Part shown: piece by piece, positions 16,158 to 28,586 of the stretch
Layout of the letters: each line of letters begins with the position of its first letter
Position numbering within the stretch: position 1 is the first letter of the stretch
NCBI RefSeq assembly: GCF_022370835.2
Contig: NZ_CP092365.1
Location: forward strand, 186,001 to 250,000
DNA from: Mycolicibacillus parakoreensis
GTDB lineage: Bacteria; Actinomycetota; Actinomycetes; Mycobacteriales; Mycobacteriaceae
Reading direction: 5' to 3'
Length of the DNA stretch: 64,000 nucleotides
Program-made: the position numbers and the translations under genes
Notes under the pieces: generated by a model
What the model saw: the letters and a program-made list of their open reading frames with translations, nothing else
Told to the model about the DNA's origin: nothing
The model's database searches: none

Positions 16158-17207
16158 TCAAGCAGTCTGAGGGTGCTCGAGTAGGCGATAGAAGTCGCGG
16201 GCGATGTAGCGCTTGAGGCAGCGTCTGATCTCGCGTGGGGTCTTTCCTTCGGCGGTGCGTCGGGCGGTGTAGGTCTTGGTCGGGTCGTCGTAGCGCTGCC
16301 GGGAGAGTACGACGGTGTGCAGGGCGCGGTTGAGCTGTCGATCGCCGTGCCGGTTGAGCCGATAGCGGGTGGTGACCTGCCCGCTGTTGGCAGGGATCGG
16401 CGCAACACCGGCGAGCATCGCGAACGCCGCCTCGGAGCGGACCCTGCCGGGGTGCGACCATGCGCACAGCATTGTCGCCGCGACGATCGGACCGACGCCG
16501 AGCTGGGCGAGCAGGTCCGGTCGCCAGGCCTTGACGATGTGCAGGATCTGCTTTTCGTGCTCGGCGGCTTCGAGTTGCAGGGCCTTCACGCGACGTGCGA
16601 GTGTCTTGAGCACGGTTGCGGTGGTGGCGGTTTCGGTGTTCCAACTGGCGCGGGTGCGGAGCTTCGCGGCGATGTTCACTACCTCCGGTAGGGGCCGTGC
16701 GCGTAGTACGTTGCGGAGCTGTTCAGGGGCAGCGATAACCAGGCTGAACAGTTGCCGCATCGCCACGGTGTAGCCGTCGACGGCGGAGCGGCGGGCTGCG
16801 AGCAGGACCGACAGTGCTTGCCGGTCTCCTGCCGCGCGGGGTGTTCCCAGTTCCTGGCGGGAGATCGCTTCGCGGGCGGCGCGAATCGCATCGAGTGGAT
16901 CCGACTTTGCGCCGTATCTGCGCTGCGCTCGCTCGGGCCGGTCGAGTTCGATCACCACCTCCTCACGCACCGCGAGTGCTCGGGTCAGGCCAGCGCCGTG
17001 ACCGCCGGTGCCTTCAATCGCCCAGGCCCGCAGCTGCGCGTGCTGATCAGCGAACTCCAGTAGCTGCTGGTAGCCGTCGACGGTGGTCTCGACGGTGATC
17101 TGATCGACTACTGCGCCGGTTCTCGCGTGCACTGCGGCGGCGGTGTGTGTTTCGACGTGCGTGTCGACTCCGATGACGACATCCACGATTTCCGTCAGAC
17201 TGGTCAT
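16158..17207 (-). CDS. IS110-family DEDD transposase
   Basis: A 349-residue recombinase that moves the element through a Holliday-junction-like mechanism. The N-terminal RuvC-like DEDD domain is intact: DVVIGVDTHVETHTAAA (first Asp), RAWAIEGTGGHGAGL (Glu) and YGAKSDPLDAIRAARE (two Asp). The C-terminal Transposase_20 domain follows a helical linker: LLAQLGVGPIVAATMLCAW, then FAMLAGVAPIPANSGQVTTR, including the NSG segment that carries the catalytic Ser. GGAGG lies 6 nt before the ATG. No frameshift or internal stop is seen, so the gene looks active. The length matches mycobacterial IS900/IS1110-like relatives. Confidence 0.96.
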   Translation of the reverse strand: MTSLTEIVDVVIGVDTHVETHTAAAVHARTGAVVDQITVETTVDGYQQLLEFADQHAQLRAWAIEGTGGHGAGLTRALAVREEVVIELDRPERAQRRYGAKSDPLDAIRAAREAISRQELGTPRAAGDRQALSVLLAARRSAVDGYTVAMRQLFSLVIAAPEQLRNVLRARPLPEVVNIAAKLRTRASWNTETATTATVLKTLARRVKALQLEAAEHEKQILHIVKAWRPDLLAQLGVGPIVAATMLCAWSHPGRVRSEAAFAMLAGVAPIPANSGQVTTRYRLNRHGDRQLNRALHTVVLSRQRYDDPTKTYTARRTAEGKTPREIRRCLKRYIARDFYRLLEHPQTA

Positions 17208-17490
17208 TGTGTTCCTCCATATCCGGTGGGACCAAACAGGTGGTTCCGGCCCGGGAGGAGTCACGGCGGGACTGTGATGGGACACGATCGCGGCGCTGCA
17301 ACACCGCGGTCGGTCAAGCTCCTGATCAGGCCAGTCGCTCCGACCGGGCCGGTGCCGACGACCCCCGAATGGACAAGTCCGGCGGAAGGCACCACGGCCA
17401 GTCAGACGAAGGGTCACACCCGAGGATCGTCAGCTACAGCCCACCACTGAAGCGCCGGCTCTGCTGGCACTGCGGGTTTGGCTAGATCCA
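17208..17490 (-). ncRNA. Candidate bridge-RNA region of the IS110 element
   Basis: About 280 nt upstream of the transposase carry no credible ORF, yet this is the side on which IS110-subgroup elements encode the bridge RNA that binds donor and target DNA. Short complementary stretches are present but I did not derive a confident fold. The call rests on position, length and family knowledge, not on a recognised sequence. Confidence 0.35.
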
Positions 17491-17499
17491 TCCTCACAG

Positions 17500-19119
17500 T
17501 CAGTCGACGGGGCTGACCGGCGGGGAGAACCGCTCCAGCTGGACCGGCGGGCCGCTGTCGGCCGGCGGGGGCAGCGCCTGGGCGACGCCGTCGACCACCC
17601 GGGTGATCGTGCCGGTGAGCCGGTCGAAGTTCAACGTGCCGTGTTGGAAGTTCTGTCCGATCCACTGCGGTTCGGGGATCTCGCCGCTGGTCGGCAACCC
17701 CAGCACGCCGCGCTCGTACCCCAGTGCCGCCCACGCCCGGTAGATCGCGCCGAGCACCGGCTGCGGTCCGGTCTGCGGCGACCAGTACATCGCGCCGTGC
17801 TCGAAGGTGGCGTAGCGGGTGGTGTCGGCCCCGGCGCTCTCCGGCGAGGTGGGCGCGCCCAGCGGGCTGCGCATCGCGCCCATCGCCTGCCAGCGCGCCA
17901 GGATCGCGCCCCCGCGCAGCGACTCCACGAGATCCTCGGGCCCGGGCGGGCGGGTGAACCGGGCGGCGGCCTGACGGATCCAGTCCAGCATCGCGTAGGC
18001 GGCGTGGCCCGGACAGTCGGTGGCGCCGACGTCGCGGTGGGTGAAGATCGTGGGCAACGTGGTGGCGGTGTCGCGGACGAACCGGGTGTCGGCCCCGCCG
18101 GCGGAGCGCAGCGTGGTGGTCCCCAGCGGGTCGACGCCGTCGAGGCTCAGCCGCCACCCCAGCAGCCGGGCCACGGTGCGGGCCTGAATCGTCGTCGGGG
18201 GCTGGTCGTCGAAGTTGCCGAGCATCGCCACCCCCCAGGTGTCGCGGTTGAACCCGCCGGTGTGCGAGCCGCGCACCGGGCGGGTGATCCCGCCGGCGCG
18301 GCCCTCGAAGACCTGGCCGTACTTGTCGACCAGGGCGTTGTAGGCGATGTCGCACCAGCCCAGGGTGCGGGTGTGATACGCCTGGATGGCCTGCACGATC
18401 GCCGCCGAATCCCGCGGCGAGTAGTCGTTGCTGCCGGCGGTGTGGTGGACCACGGCGGCGTGCACGCCGTCGCCGTACTCGGTGGGGCAGCGGGCGGTCT
18501 GGTCGGCGCCCCACTGGTCGCGGCCGATGATGGCGGGGGGCTGACCGGGGGCGGTCACCGCGTTCGGTGGGGTCCACTGGGCGTCCACCGGAGCCTGCGG
18601 CGGCGAGATCAACACCGCCGAGACCTGCTGGCCCCAGGTCTGCTCCAGCCCGGCCGGGCGGTATCCCAGCTCGCCGGTGCGCCGCGGGGACTCGACGGTG
18701 GGCGCGGCGTCGGCGGGCCGGTCCACCGCGATCTGGACGGCGGTGGTGGCGCCGACGAAGACCGGTTCGGTGCCGCGGGGCGGGTGTCCGGCCGCGTCGT
18801 CGCCGCTGAACTCCGGGGCCTCCACCTCATACCAGGGTCCCCACCGGCCGTCGTCCCGGCGGGCCCGCACCCGCGCGGAGGTGCCGGTCAGGTCGGTGCC
18901 GGTGAGCGCGACCAGCGAGAACGGCGTGTCCTGGGAGAGTTCGCGGACGCTTTGGCCGGCGCCGAGCGCGGTGAGCGGTTTTTCGACCAGCGCGGTGTCG
19001 GCGGCCCCCGGTGCCGGCGCCGGTCGGTCGGGGACGCCGTCGGTGGCCCAGGGCAGCACCATCACGGTGGCGGCGACGGCTGTGAACAGCAGCGTCGGTG
19101 CGGAACGGCGAGACGGCAC
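17500..19119 (-). CDS. Exported N-acetylmuramoyl-L-alanine amidase / PGRP with LGFP repeats (Rv3811-like)
   Basis: A 539-residue exported protein. A signal sequence covers about 1-25 (MPSRRSAPTLLFTAVAATVMVLPW). A PGRP/amidase_2 domain lies near 195-360; zinc-ligand-like residues are VVHHTAG (His), CDIAYNALVD (Tyr), IFTHRDVGATDCPGH (His and Cys). The C-terminal part has LGFP-type repeats (GAMRSPLGAPTS, FEHGAMYWSPQTG, RGVLGLPTSGE, FQHGTLNFDRLTG) that in corynebacterial PS1-like proteins bind the wall arabinogalactan. It should cleave the stem peptide from muramic acid while docked on the wall. The GTG start has TAACAT 6 nt upstream. The IS110 element lies just beyond its 3' end. Confidence 0.9.
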   Translation of the reverse strand: MPSRRSAPTLLFTAVAATVMVLPWATDGVPDRPAPAPGAADTALVEKPLTALGAGQSVRELSQDTPFSLVALTGTDLTGTSARVRARRDDGRWGPWYEVEAPEFSGDDAAGHPPRGTEPVFVGATTAVQIAVDRPADAAPTVESPRRTGELGYRPAGLEQTWGQQVSAVLISPPQAPVDAQWTPPNAVTAPGQPPAIIGRDQWGADQTARCPTEYGDGVHAAVVHHTAGSNDYSPRDSAAIVQAIQAYHTRTLGWCDIAYNALVDKYGQVFEGRAGGITRPVRGSHTGGFNRDTWGVAMLGNFDDQPPTTIQARTVARLLGWRLSLDGVDPLGTTTLRSAGGADTRFVRDTATTLPTIFTHRDVGATDCPGHAAYAMLDWIRQAAARFTRPPGPEDLVESLRGGAILARWQAMGAMRSPLGAPTSPESAGADTTRYATFEHGAMYWSPQTGPQPVLGAIYRAWAALGYERGVLGLPTSGEIPEPQWIGQNFQHGTLNFDRLTGTITRVVDGVAQALPPPADSGPPVQLERFSPPVSPVD

Positions 19120-19125
19120 GCGCCG

Positions 19126-19131
19126 ATGTTA
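19126..19131 (-). promoter_or_regulatory. -10 box TAACAT for the amidase gene
   Basis: On the minus strand TAACAT precedes the amidase GTG by 6 nt with no ribosome site, suggesting a leaderless mRNA separate from erp. Confidence 0.5.
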
Positions 19132-19196
19132 CGTACGTGTCAATAGTTACCAGTGTTGCGACACGGGATTATTGTGAAATCAGTGACTCGACCTGT

Positions 19197-19261
19197 AACG
19201 GCACCGCAGAGCCCTGGGGTGCTGGATCCGCCGGGATCCAGTCCCGCCCTGCGGTGCCGTT
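19197..19261. terminator. Large hairpin between erp and the amidase gene
   Basis: AACGGCACCGCAG (19197-19209) is perfectly complementary to CTGCGGTGCCGTT (19249-19261). Nested inside is a second stem, TGGATCC-GCCG-GGATCCA. There is no T-tract. It sits 24 nt after the erp stop codon and upstream of the amidase promoter, so it probably ends or stabilises the erp mRNA. Confidence 0.65.
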
Positions 19262-19284
19262 GCGCAACAGGTCGGTCTCGCCGG

Positions 19285-20304
19285 TTACGGCAGCGTGGTC
19301 GCCCCCGCGTCGGCCGCGGCCCCGGCCGCGTCGGCGGCGACCCCGGCGGCGTCGGTGGCGGCCTCGGCGGCCGGAGCGGCGGCAGCCGGTGCCGCGGCGG
19401 CCGGGTTCGCACCCTGGGCGGCCTGCGTGATCGAGGGCATCACCACGCCCTTGAGCAGGTCGATCGCCTGGCCGGCGCCGAGCTGGTCGGCCGCGCTCAT
19501 CAGGTCGCTGACGATGCCGCCGCCGCCGCTGGTGGCCGGGGTGGCCGGCATCGCCCCCAGCGAGGGGTCACCCAGGATCGGGTAGGTGCCCATCGACGGG
19601 TCCATCCCGATCGGGGTGCTGATCGGCATCTCGCTCGGCCCGATCGGCGACAGTCCGTCGCTGGGCCCCAGCAGCGCCGGATCCACGCCCGGCAGGGTGG
19701 CCGCCGGGTTGTTCAGCGCCGGGTCGACGCCGGGCAGGGTGCCGGCCGGGTTGGTCCCGGGCAGGGTGCCGCCCGGGTCGGGCAGCGCGCCGGTCGGGTC
19801 GGTGAGCCCCGGCATGGTGCCGGTCGGGCTCGTCGGCCCGGGCAGCGCGCCGGCCGGGTCGCTGACCCCGGGCATGGTGCCGGTCGGGCTGGTCAGGCCC
19901 GGGTCGGTCAGCGCCGGGTTGGTCAGGCCCGGATCGGTGAGCCCCGGGCTCATCCCCGGCGAGGTCAGACCCGGCGAGGTCAGCCCCGGCGAGGTCAGGC
20001 CCGGGCTCATGCCCGGCGAGGTCAGCCCCGGCGAGGTGGCCGGCATCGCCCCGGCCGGGCTCAGGCCGCCCGGCACCGGCGGCAGGTTGATCCCGAACTG
20101 GGAGAGGCCCTGGCTCAGCGCGGACATCAGTTCGTTGGGCAGGTCGGTGACCACCGCCGCCCGGACGAACTCAGGCTGCTCGGGCGCCGAGGCGGCGCTC
20201 GCGCTCAATTCGGACACGGTGAGAACGGCAAATGGACTCGCGACTGCCAGGGCGGCGACAGCGCTCATGGCGGTCGAGAGCTTGCGTCGACGTCGGTTCG
20301 GCAC
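19285..20304 (-). CDS. erp: Exported repetitive protein Erp (PirG)
   Basis: A 339-residue surface protein required for full virulence in pathogenic mycobacteria. The signal sequence is MPNRRRRKLSTAMSAVAALA with cleavage probably after ASAASA near residue 40. Residues 41-90 form the conserved N-terminal domain. From about 91 to 215 lies the Pro/Gly/Leu/Thr-rich repeat region with units such as PGLTSP, PGMSPGL and PGLTDP. The C-terminus ends in an Ala/Pro-rich tract (DAAGVAADAAGAAADAGATTLP). The M. tuberculosis protein is about 284 residues, so the repeat region is longer here. GAGGAG lies 6 nt before the GTG. It is divergent from glf, with a 207-nt shared promoter region. Confidence 0.93.
   Translation of the reverse strand: MPNRRRRKLSTAMSAVAALAVASPFAVLTVSELSASAASAPEQPEFVRAAVVTDLPNELMSALSQGLSQFGINLPPVPGGLSPAGAMPATSPGLTSPGMSPGLTSPGLTSPGLTSPGMSPGLTDPGLTNPALTDPGLTSPTGTMPGVSDPAGALPGPTSPTGTMPGLTDPTGALPDPGGTLPGTNPAGTLPGVDPALNNPAATLPGVDPALLGPSDGLSPIGPSEMPISTPIGMDPSMGTYPILGDPSLGAMPATPATSGGGGIVSDLMSAADQLGAGQAIDLLKGVVMPSITQAAQGANPAAAAPAAAAPAAEAATDAAGVAADAAGAAADAGATTLP
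19660..20034 (-). repeat. In-frame hexapeptide-type repeats of erp
   Basis: The coding DNA carries many near-identical 15-18 nt units translating to PGLTSP, PGMSPGL, PGLTDP and later PAGTLPG-like motifs. Such regions vary in copy number between mycobacterial species through slippage or recombination while keeping frame. Confidence 0.85.
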
Positions 20305-20497
20305 GGAAGTCTCCTCAATGTGGAACTACTGCATTCAGGTGGTGCAGCACGGCAGGGAGCCGCTGAACTCGATGGTACGAGTGTGACTAGTGGGATTGGT
20401 GTGGCGATATCGAATCGTGAGCGAATCGCGATCTGGGCCCGGCGGAGACCCTGTCGCCGGGGCGCGCGGCGTGCACCGCGGCGGCGGCGCCGTCGGC

Positions 20498-20503
20498 TAC
20501 CCT
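20498..20503 (+). promoter_or_regulatory. -10 box TACCCT for the glf operon
   Basis: TACCCT is followed by 8 nt and then the ATG of glf, with no ribosome site, consistent with a leaderless start for the galactan-synthesis operon. Confidence 0.6.
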
Positions 20504-20505
20504 AG

Positions 20506-23629
<3,124 letters not shown>

Positions 23630-23633
<4 letters not shown>

Positions 23634-24175
23634 CCGAGACCGCGGCGCCGCACGGTGAGGTGGCCGTCCTGGTGGCGGTCCAATCGGCGTTGGCCGCGCG
23701 CCCCGGCGCGCTGGCCGGCGCGCGGGCGCTGTCGCACTTCGGCGAGCACGCGCTGGGCTGGCTGGGCCTGGCCGCCGCCGGGGCGGCCCTGCCGCGCACC
23801 GGCGCGCGCCGGCGGGACTGGCTGGTCGCCGCCGCCGGCACCCTGGCCGCCCACGGCGCGGCCGTGGGCATCAAACGGGTGATCCGACGGCGACGCCCGC
23901 ACCACCCGGCGGTCGCGGTCCACGTCGCCACCCCCAGCGCCCTGAGTTTCCCGTCGGCGCACGCCACCTCCACCACCGCCGCGGCGATCCTGTTGGGCCG
24001 GGTCACCGGGTGGCCGCTGCCGGCGGTGCTGGTCCCGCCGATGGCGCTGTCGCGGATACTGCTGGGGGTGCACTACCCCAGCGACGTGGCGGCCGGGGTG
24101 CTCGTCGGGGCCGCCGTCGCCGCCGGGGCCGCCGCCGTAGAGAGCCGAACAGAAGGAACGAGCGCAGGCCGATGA
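23630..24175 (+). CDS. PAP2-family membrane phosphatase (Rv3807c-like)
   Basis: A 181-residue integral-membrane protein of the type 2 phosphatidic acid phosphatase family. The three PAP2 motifs are visible: KRVIRRRRPHHP (motif 1), FPSAHATSTTAAA (motif 2, PSGH form with Ala) and SRILLGVHYPSDVAAGVLVG (motif 3). It sits between glfT2 and ubiA with GTGA and ATGA overlaps. This is the place expected for the phosphatase that turns decaprenyl-phosphoribose 5-phosphate into decaprenyl-phosphoribose. That role has been proposed for Rv3807c and is not shown by the sequence alone. Confidence 0.9.
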
Positions 24176-25092
24176 GCAAGCTCAACGAGGCGCCGGCGAC
24201 CGCCGGCCCGCCGGCCAACCTGGTCACCGGCGTGATCAAGGCGGTCCGGCCCAAGCAGTGGGTCAAGAACGTGCTGGTGGTGGCCGCGCCGCTGGCCGCC
24301 CTCGGGCACGGCCGGGACGTCCACTACGGCGCGGTGGCCACACAGGTGCTGGTCGCGTTCGTGGTGTTCTGCCTGGCCGCCTCGTCGGTGTATCTGATCA
24401 ACGACGTCCGCGATGTGGAGGCCGACCGGGCCCATCCGACCAAGCGGTTCCGCCCGATCGCCGCCGGCGTGGTGCCGGCCTGGCTGGCCTACGCCCTGGC
24501 CGGGGTGCTCGCCGCGGCGTCGCTGGGGATCTCGCTGCAGGTGACCCCCAACCTGGCGCTGGTGATCGCGATCTATCTCGCCATGCAGCTGGGCTACTGT
24601 TTCGGGCTCAAACACCAAGCGGTGCTGGACATCTCGATCGTGTCCTCGGCGTATCTGTTGCGCGCCATCGCCGGTGGGGTGGCCGCCGACATCCCGCTGT
24701 CGCAGTGGTTCCTGCTGGTGATGGCGTTCGGATCGCTGTTCATGGTCGCCGGCAAGCGCTACGCCGAGCTGCAGCTCGCCGAGCGCACCGGGGCGAAGAT
24801 CCGCAAATCGCTGGAGAGCTACACCAGCACCTACCTGCGGTTCGTCTGGACCCTGTCGGCGACGGCGATGGTGGTCTGCTACTCGCTGTTCGCCTTCGAA
24901 CGCGACCACGGCTCCGGCTCCTGGTACGCGGTGTCGATCATCCCGATCACGATCGGCCTGCTGCGCTACGCGGTCGACGTCGACGGCGGGCTCGCCGGCG
25001 AACCCGAGGACATTCTGCGCCACGACCGGGTACTGCAACTGCTCGCGCTGGCGTGGATCGGGACCGTGGGTGTCGCGGTTGCCTACGGTTAG
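24172..25092 (+). CDS. ubiA: Decaprenyl-phosphate phosphoribosyltransferase (UbiA family)
   Basis: Transfers 5-phosphoribose from PRPP to decaprenyl phosphate, the first committed step to decaprenyl-phosphoarabinose. The 306-residue polytopic protein has about nine helices. The first Asp motif is YLINDVRDVEADRAHPTKRF (NDxxDxxxD, metal and phosphate binding), and the second conserved region follows VAGKRYAELQLAER. The opening AVRPKQWVKNVLVVAAP is typical of the bacterial DPPR synthases. It overlaps the PAP2 gene by 4 nt and aftB begins inside its 3' end. The product is processed by DprE1/DprE2, encoded 31 kb away in the window. Confidence 0.96.
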   Translation: MSKLNEAPATAGPPANLVTGVIKAVRPKQWVKNVLVVAAPLAALGHGRDVHYGAVATQVLVAFVVFCLAASSVYLINDVRDVEADRAHPTKRFRPIAAGVVPAWLAYALAGVLAAASLGISLQVTPNLALVIAIYLAMQLGYCFGLKHQAVLDISIVSSAYLLRAIAGGVAADIPLSQWFLLVMAFGSLFMVAGKRYAELQLAERTGAKIRKSLESYTSTYLRFVWTLSATAMVVCYSLFAFERDHGSGSWYAVSIIPITIGLLRYAVDVDGGLAGEPEDILRHDRVLQLLALAWIGTVGVAVAYG

Positions 25093-27052
25093 CGCCGCGC
25101 CGCCGGACCGGTCGGCGCCGCGCCGCCCGGCGGGGCCGAGCTACCCCTACGACGCCACCACGCGCACCAGCCTGTGGCTGGGGATCGCGGTGATCACCGT
25201 GCTGTTCGGCTGGGGCGCCTGGCAGCGTCGCTGGGTCTCCGACGACGGGCTGATCGTGCTGCGCACCGTGCGCAACCTGCTGGCCGGCAACGGCCCGGTG
25301 TTCAACGCCGGGGAGCGCATCGAGGCCAACACCTCCACCGTCTGGACCTACCTGGTGTATCTGGGCAGCTGGATCGGCGGGCCGGTGCGGCTGGAGTACG
25401 TGGTGCTGGTGTTGGCCCTGGTGCTCAGCCTGGCCGGCATGGCGCTGGTGATGGCCGGCGCCGCACGGCTGTACGCCCCGAGCCTGGTCGGCCGGCGCGC
25501 GCTGCTGCTGCCCGCCGGGGCGCTGGTCTACATCGCGCTGCCGCCGGCGCGCGACTTCGCCACCTCCGGGCTGGAGTGCGGGCTGGTGCTGACCTACCTG
25601 GGGGCGCTGTGGTGGATGATGGTCTGCTGGGCGCAGCGCCGCCCCGACGACACCGGGGGGCGGGGGTTCATCGCGACGCTGGCGTTCGTGGCCGGCCTCA
25701 GCGTGCTGGTGCGCCCCGAGTTGGCGCTGCTGGGCGGGCTGGCGCTGATCATGCTGCTGATCGCCGCCCGCGGGTGGCGCGCCCGGGCGCTGATCGTGGC
25801 CGCCGGCGGGGCGCTGCCGGTGGCCTACCAGATCTTCCGGATGGGCTACTACGGGCTGCTGGTGCCCGGCACCGCACTGGCCAAGGACGCCGGCGGCGAC
25901 AAGTGGCATCAGGGCTGGATCTATCTGGCCAACTTCAACCAGCCCTACGCCCTGTGGATCCCCGCGCTGCTGCTGGTGGTGCTGGTGCCGGTGCTGCTGA
26001 TCGCCCGCGGCACCGCGTGGACGGCGCGCCGCATGCGGCCCGCCGGGGCCGGGCGGCTGGCCCGGCTGGTGCAAAGCCCCGCCGGTGTGGTGGCGTTCAT
26101 GCTGATCAGCGGGGTGCTGCAGGCGGCGTACTGGACACGCCAGGGCGGGGACTTCATGCATGCGCGGGTGTTGCTGGCCCCGGTGTTCTGCCTGCTGGCC
26201 CCGGTGTCGGTGGTGCCGCTGGTGATCCCCGACGGCGCCCGGATCTCCCGGGAGACCGGCTACTGGCTCGCCGGTGCGGTCGCGGTGCTGTGGGTGGGGC
26301 TGGCCGGCTGGTCGCTGTGGGCGGCGAACTCCACCGGGATGGGCACCAACGCCACCCGCATCGGCTACGCCGGCATCATCGACGAGCGGCAGTTCTACTC
26401 CCAGGCCACCGGACACGCCCACCCGCTCACCGCGGCCGACTACCTGGACTACCCGCGGATGCGCGCGGTGCTGGTGGCGCTGGCCAACACCCCCGACGGG
26501 GCGCTGCTGCTGCCGTCGGGCGACTACGACCGCTGGGACGTGGTCCCGGCGATCCCGCCGCCGCCGGAGCTGCCGGCCGACGAGCGCCCGGAGCCGGTCC
26601 ACACCGTGTTCTTCACCAACCTGGGCATGGTCTCGATGAACACCGGGCTCGACGTGCGGGTGATCGACCAGATCGGACTGGCCAACCCGCTGGCCGCCCA
26701 CACCGCCCGGCTCGACCACGGCCGCATCGGCCACGACAAGGACCTCTTCCCGGACTGGGCGGTCGCCGAGGGGCCGTTCCTCGCCGAGCACCCCTACCTG
26801 CCGGCCTACCTCGACGAGGACTGGGTGGCGCAGGCGCGGGCCGCACTGCGCTGCCCAGACACCGAGGCGGTGCTCGCCGCGATCCGGGCGCCGCTGGGCC
26901 CGCGCCGGTTCGCCTCCAACCTGCTGCACGCCTACGAGTTCACCGGCTACCGCATCGACCGGGTGCCGCTGTATGAGCTGCACCGGTGCGGGCTGGCGGT
27001 GCCGCCGCCGCTCACCGAGCCCTACACCGGGCTGCCGGCGACCGGCCCGTGA
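25070..27052 (+). CDS. aftB: Arabinofuranosyltransferase AftB
   Basis: A GT-C enzyme that adds the terminal beta-(1-2) arabinofuranose residues, the sites later mycolylated, from decaprenyl-phosphoarabinose. The 660-residue protein has about ten membrane helices in its first 430 residues and a periplasmic C-terminal domain. The GT-C acidic motif is in the first loop, RWVSDDGLIVLRTVRNLL. HGRIGHDKDLFPDWAVAEG and LLHAYEFTGYRIDRVPLYE are conserved distal segments. GTG at 25070 overlaps ubiA by 23 nt; the M. tuberculosis protein is about 30 residues shorter, so a later start is possible. No ribosome site decides between them. Confidence 0.93.
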   Translation: MSRLPTVSAAPPDRSAPRRPAGPSYPYDATTRTSLWLGIAVITVLFGWGAWQRRWVSDDGLIVLRTVRNLLAGNGPVFNAGERIEANTSTVWTYLVYLGSWIGGPVRLEYVVLVLALVLSLAGMALVMAGAARLYAPSLVGRRALLLPAGALVYIALPPARDFATSGLECGLVLTYLGALWWMMVCWAQRRPDDTGGRGFIATLAFVAGLSVLVRPELALLGGLALIMLLIAARGWRARALIVAAGGALPVAYQIFRMGYYGLLVPGTALAKDAGGDKWHQGWIYLANFNQPYALWIPALLLVVLVPVLLIARGTAWTARRMRPAGAGRLARLVQSPAGVVAFMLISGVLQAAYWTRQGGDFMHARVLLAPVFCLLAPVSVVPLVIPDGARISRETGYWLAGAVAVLWVGLAGWSLWAANSTGMGTNATRIGYAGIIDERQFYSQATGHAHPLTAADYLDYPRMRAVLVALANTPDGALLLPSGDYDRWDVVPAIPPPPELPADERPEPVHTVFFTNLGMVSMNTGLDVRVIDQIGLANPLAAHTARLDHGRIGHDKDLFPDWAVAEGPFLAEHPYLPAYLDEDWVAQARAALRCPDTEAVLAAIRAPLGPRRFASNLLHAYEFTGYRIDRVPLYELHRCGLAVPPPLTEPYTGLPATGP

Positions 27053-28418
<1,366 letters not shown>

Positions 28419-28586
28419 ACCCGCGTACAGACCCGCGCACCGCCGACGGCGGCGTCCCGGCGGGGCGGCGCCGTTCGCGCGTATCGGCGCGCCACGGTGC
28501 GCCGATGTGATTCACTACGGTGCGTCGGGGTCGCGTCGGGGTCGCCTGCGGGCCCGCGGGACGACGGTGTGCAAAGGGTGGTTGCT

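Larger units (their letters stand above)
16145..17490 (-). mobile_element. IS110-family insertion sequence (ends approximate)
   Basis: One complete transposase gene lies between two chromosomal genes that flank PE_PGRS62 in M. tuberculosis. The transposase-proximal end is very short (within about 20 nt of the stop). The other side has about 280 nt without any plausible gene. IS110 elements usually have no inverted repeats and make no target duplication, and I see none, so the ends are estimates. Long non-coding DNA on the start-codon side is the arrangement of the IS110 subgroup. Confidence 0.85.

Noticed and set aside
23882..23910. Run of Arg and His codons in the PAP2 gene as a frameshift sign
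   Set aside because: The KRVIRRRRPHHP segment is the normal PAP2 motif 1, so the reading frame is sound.
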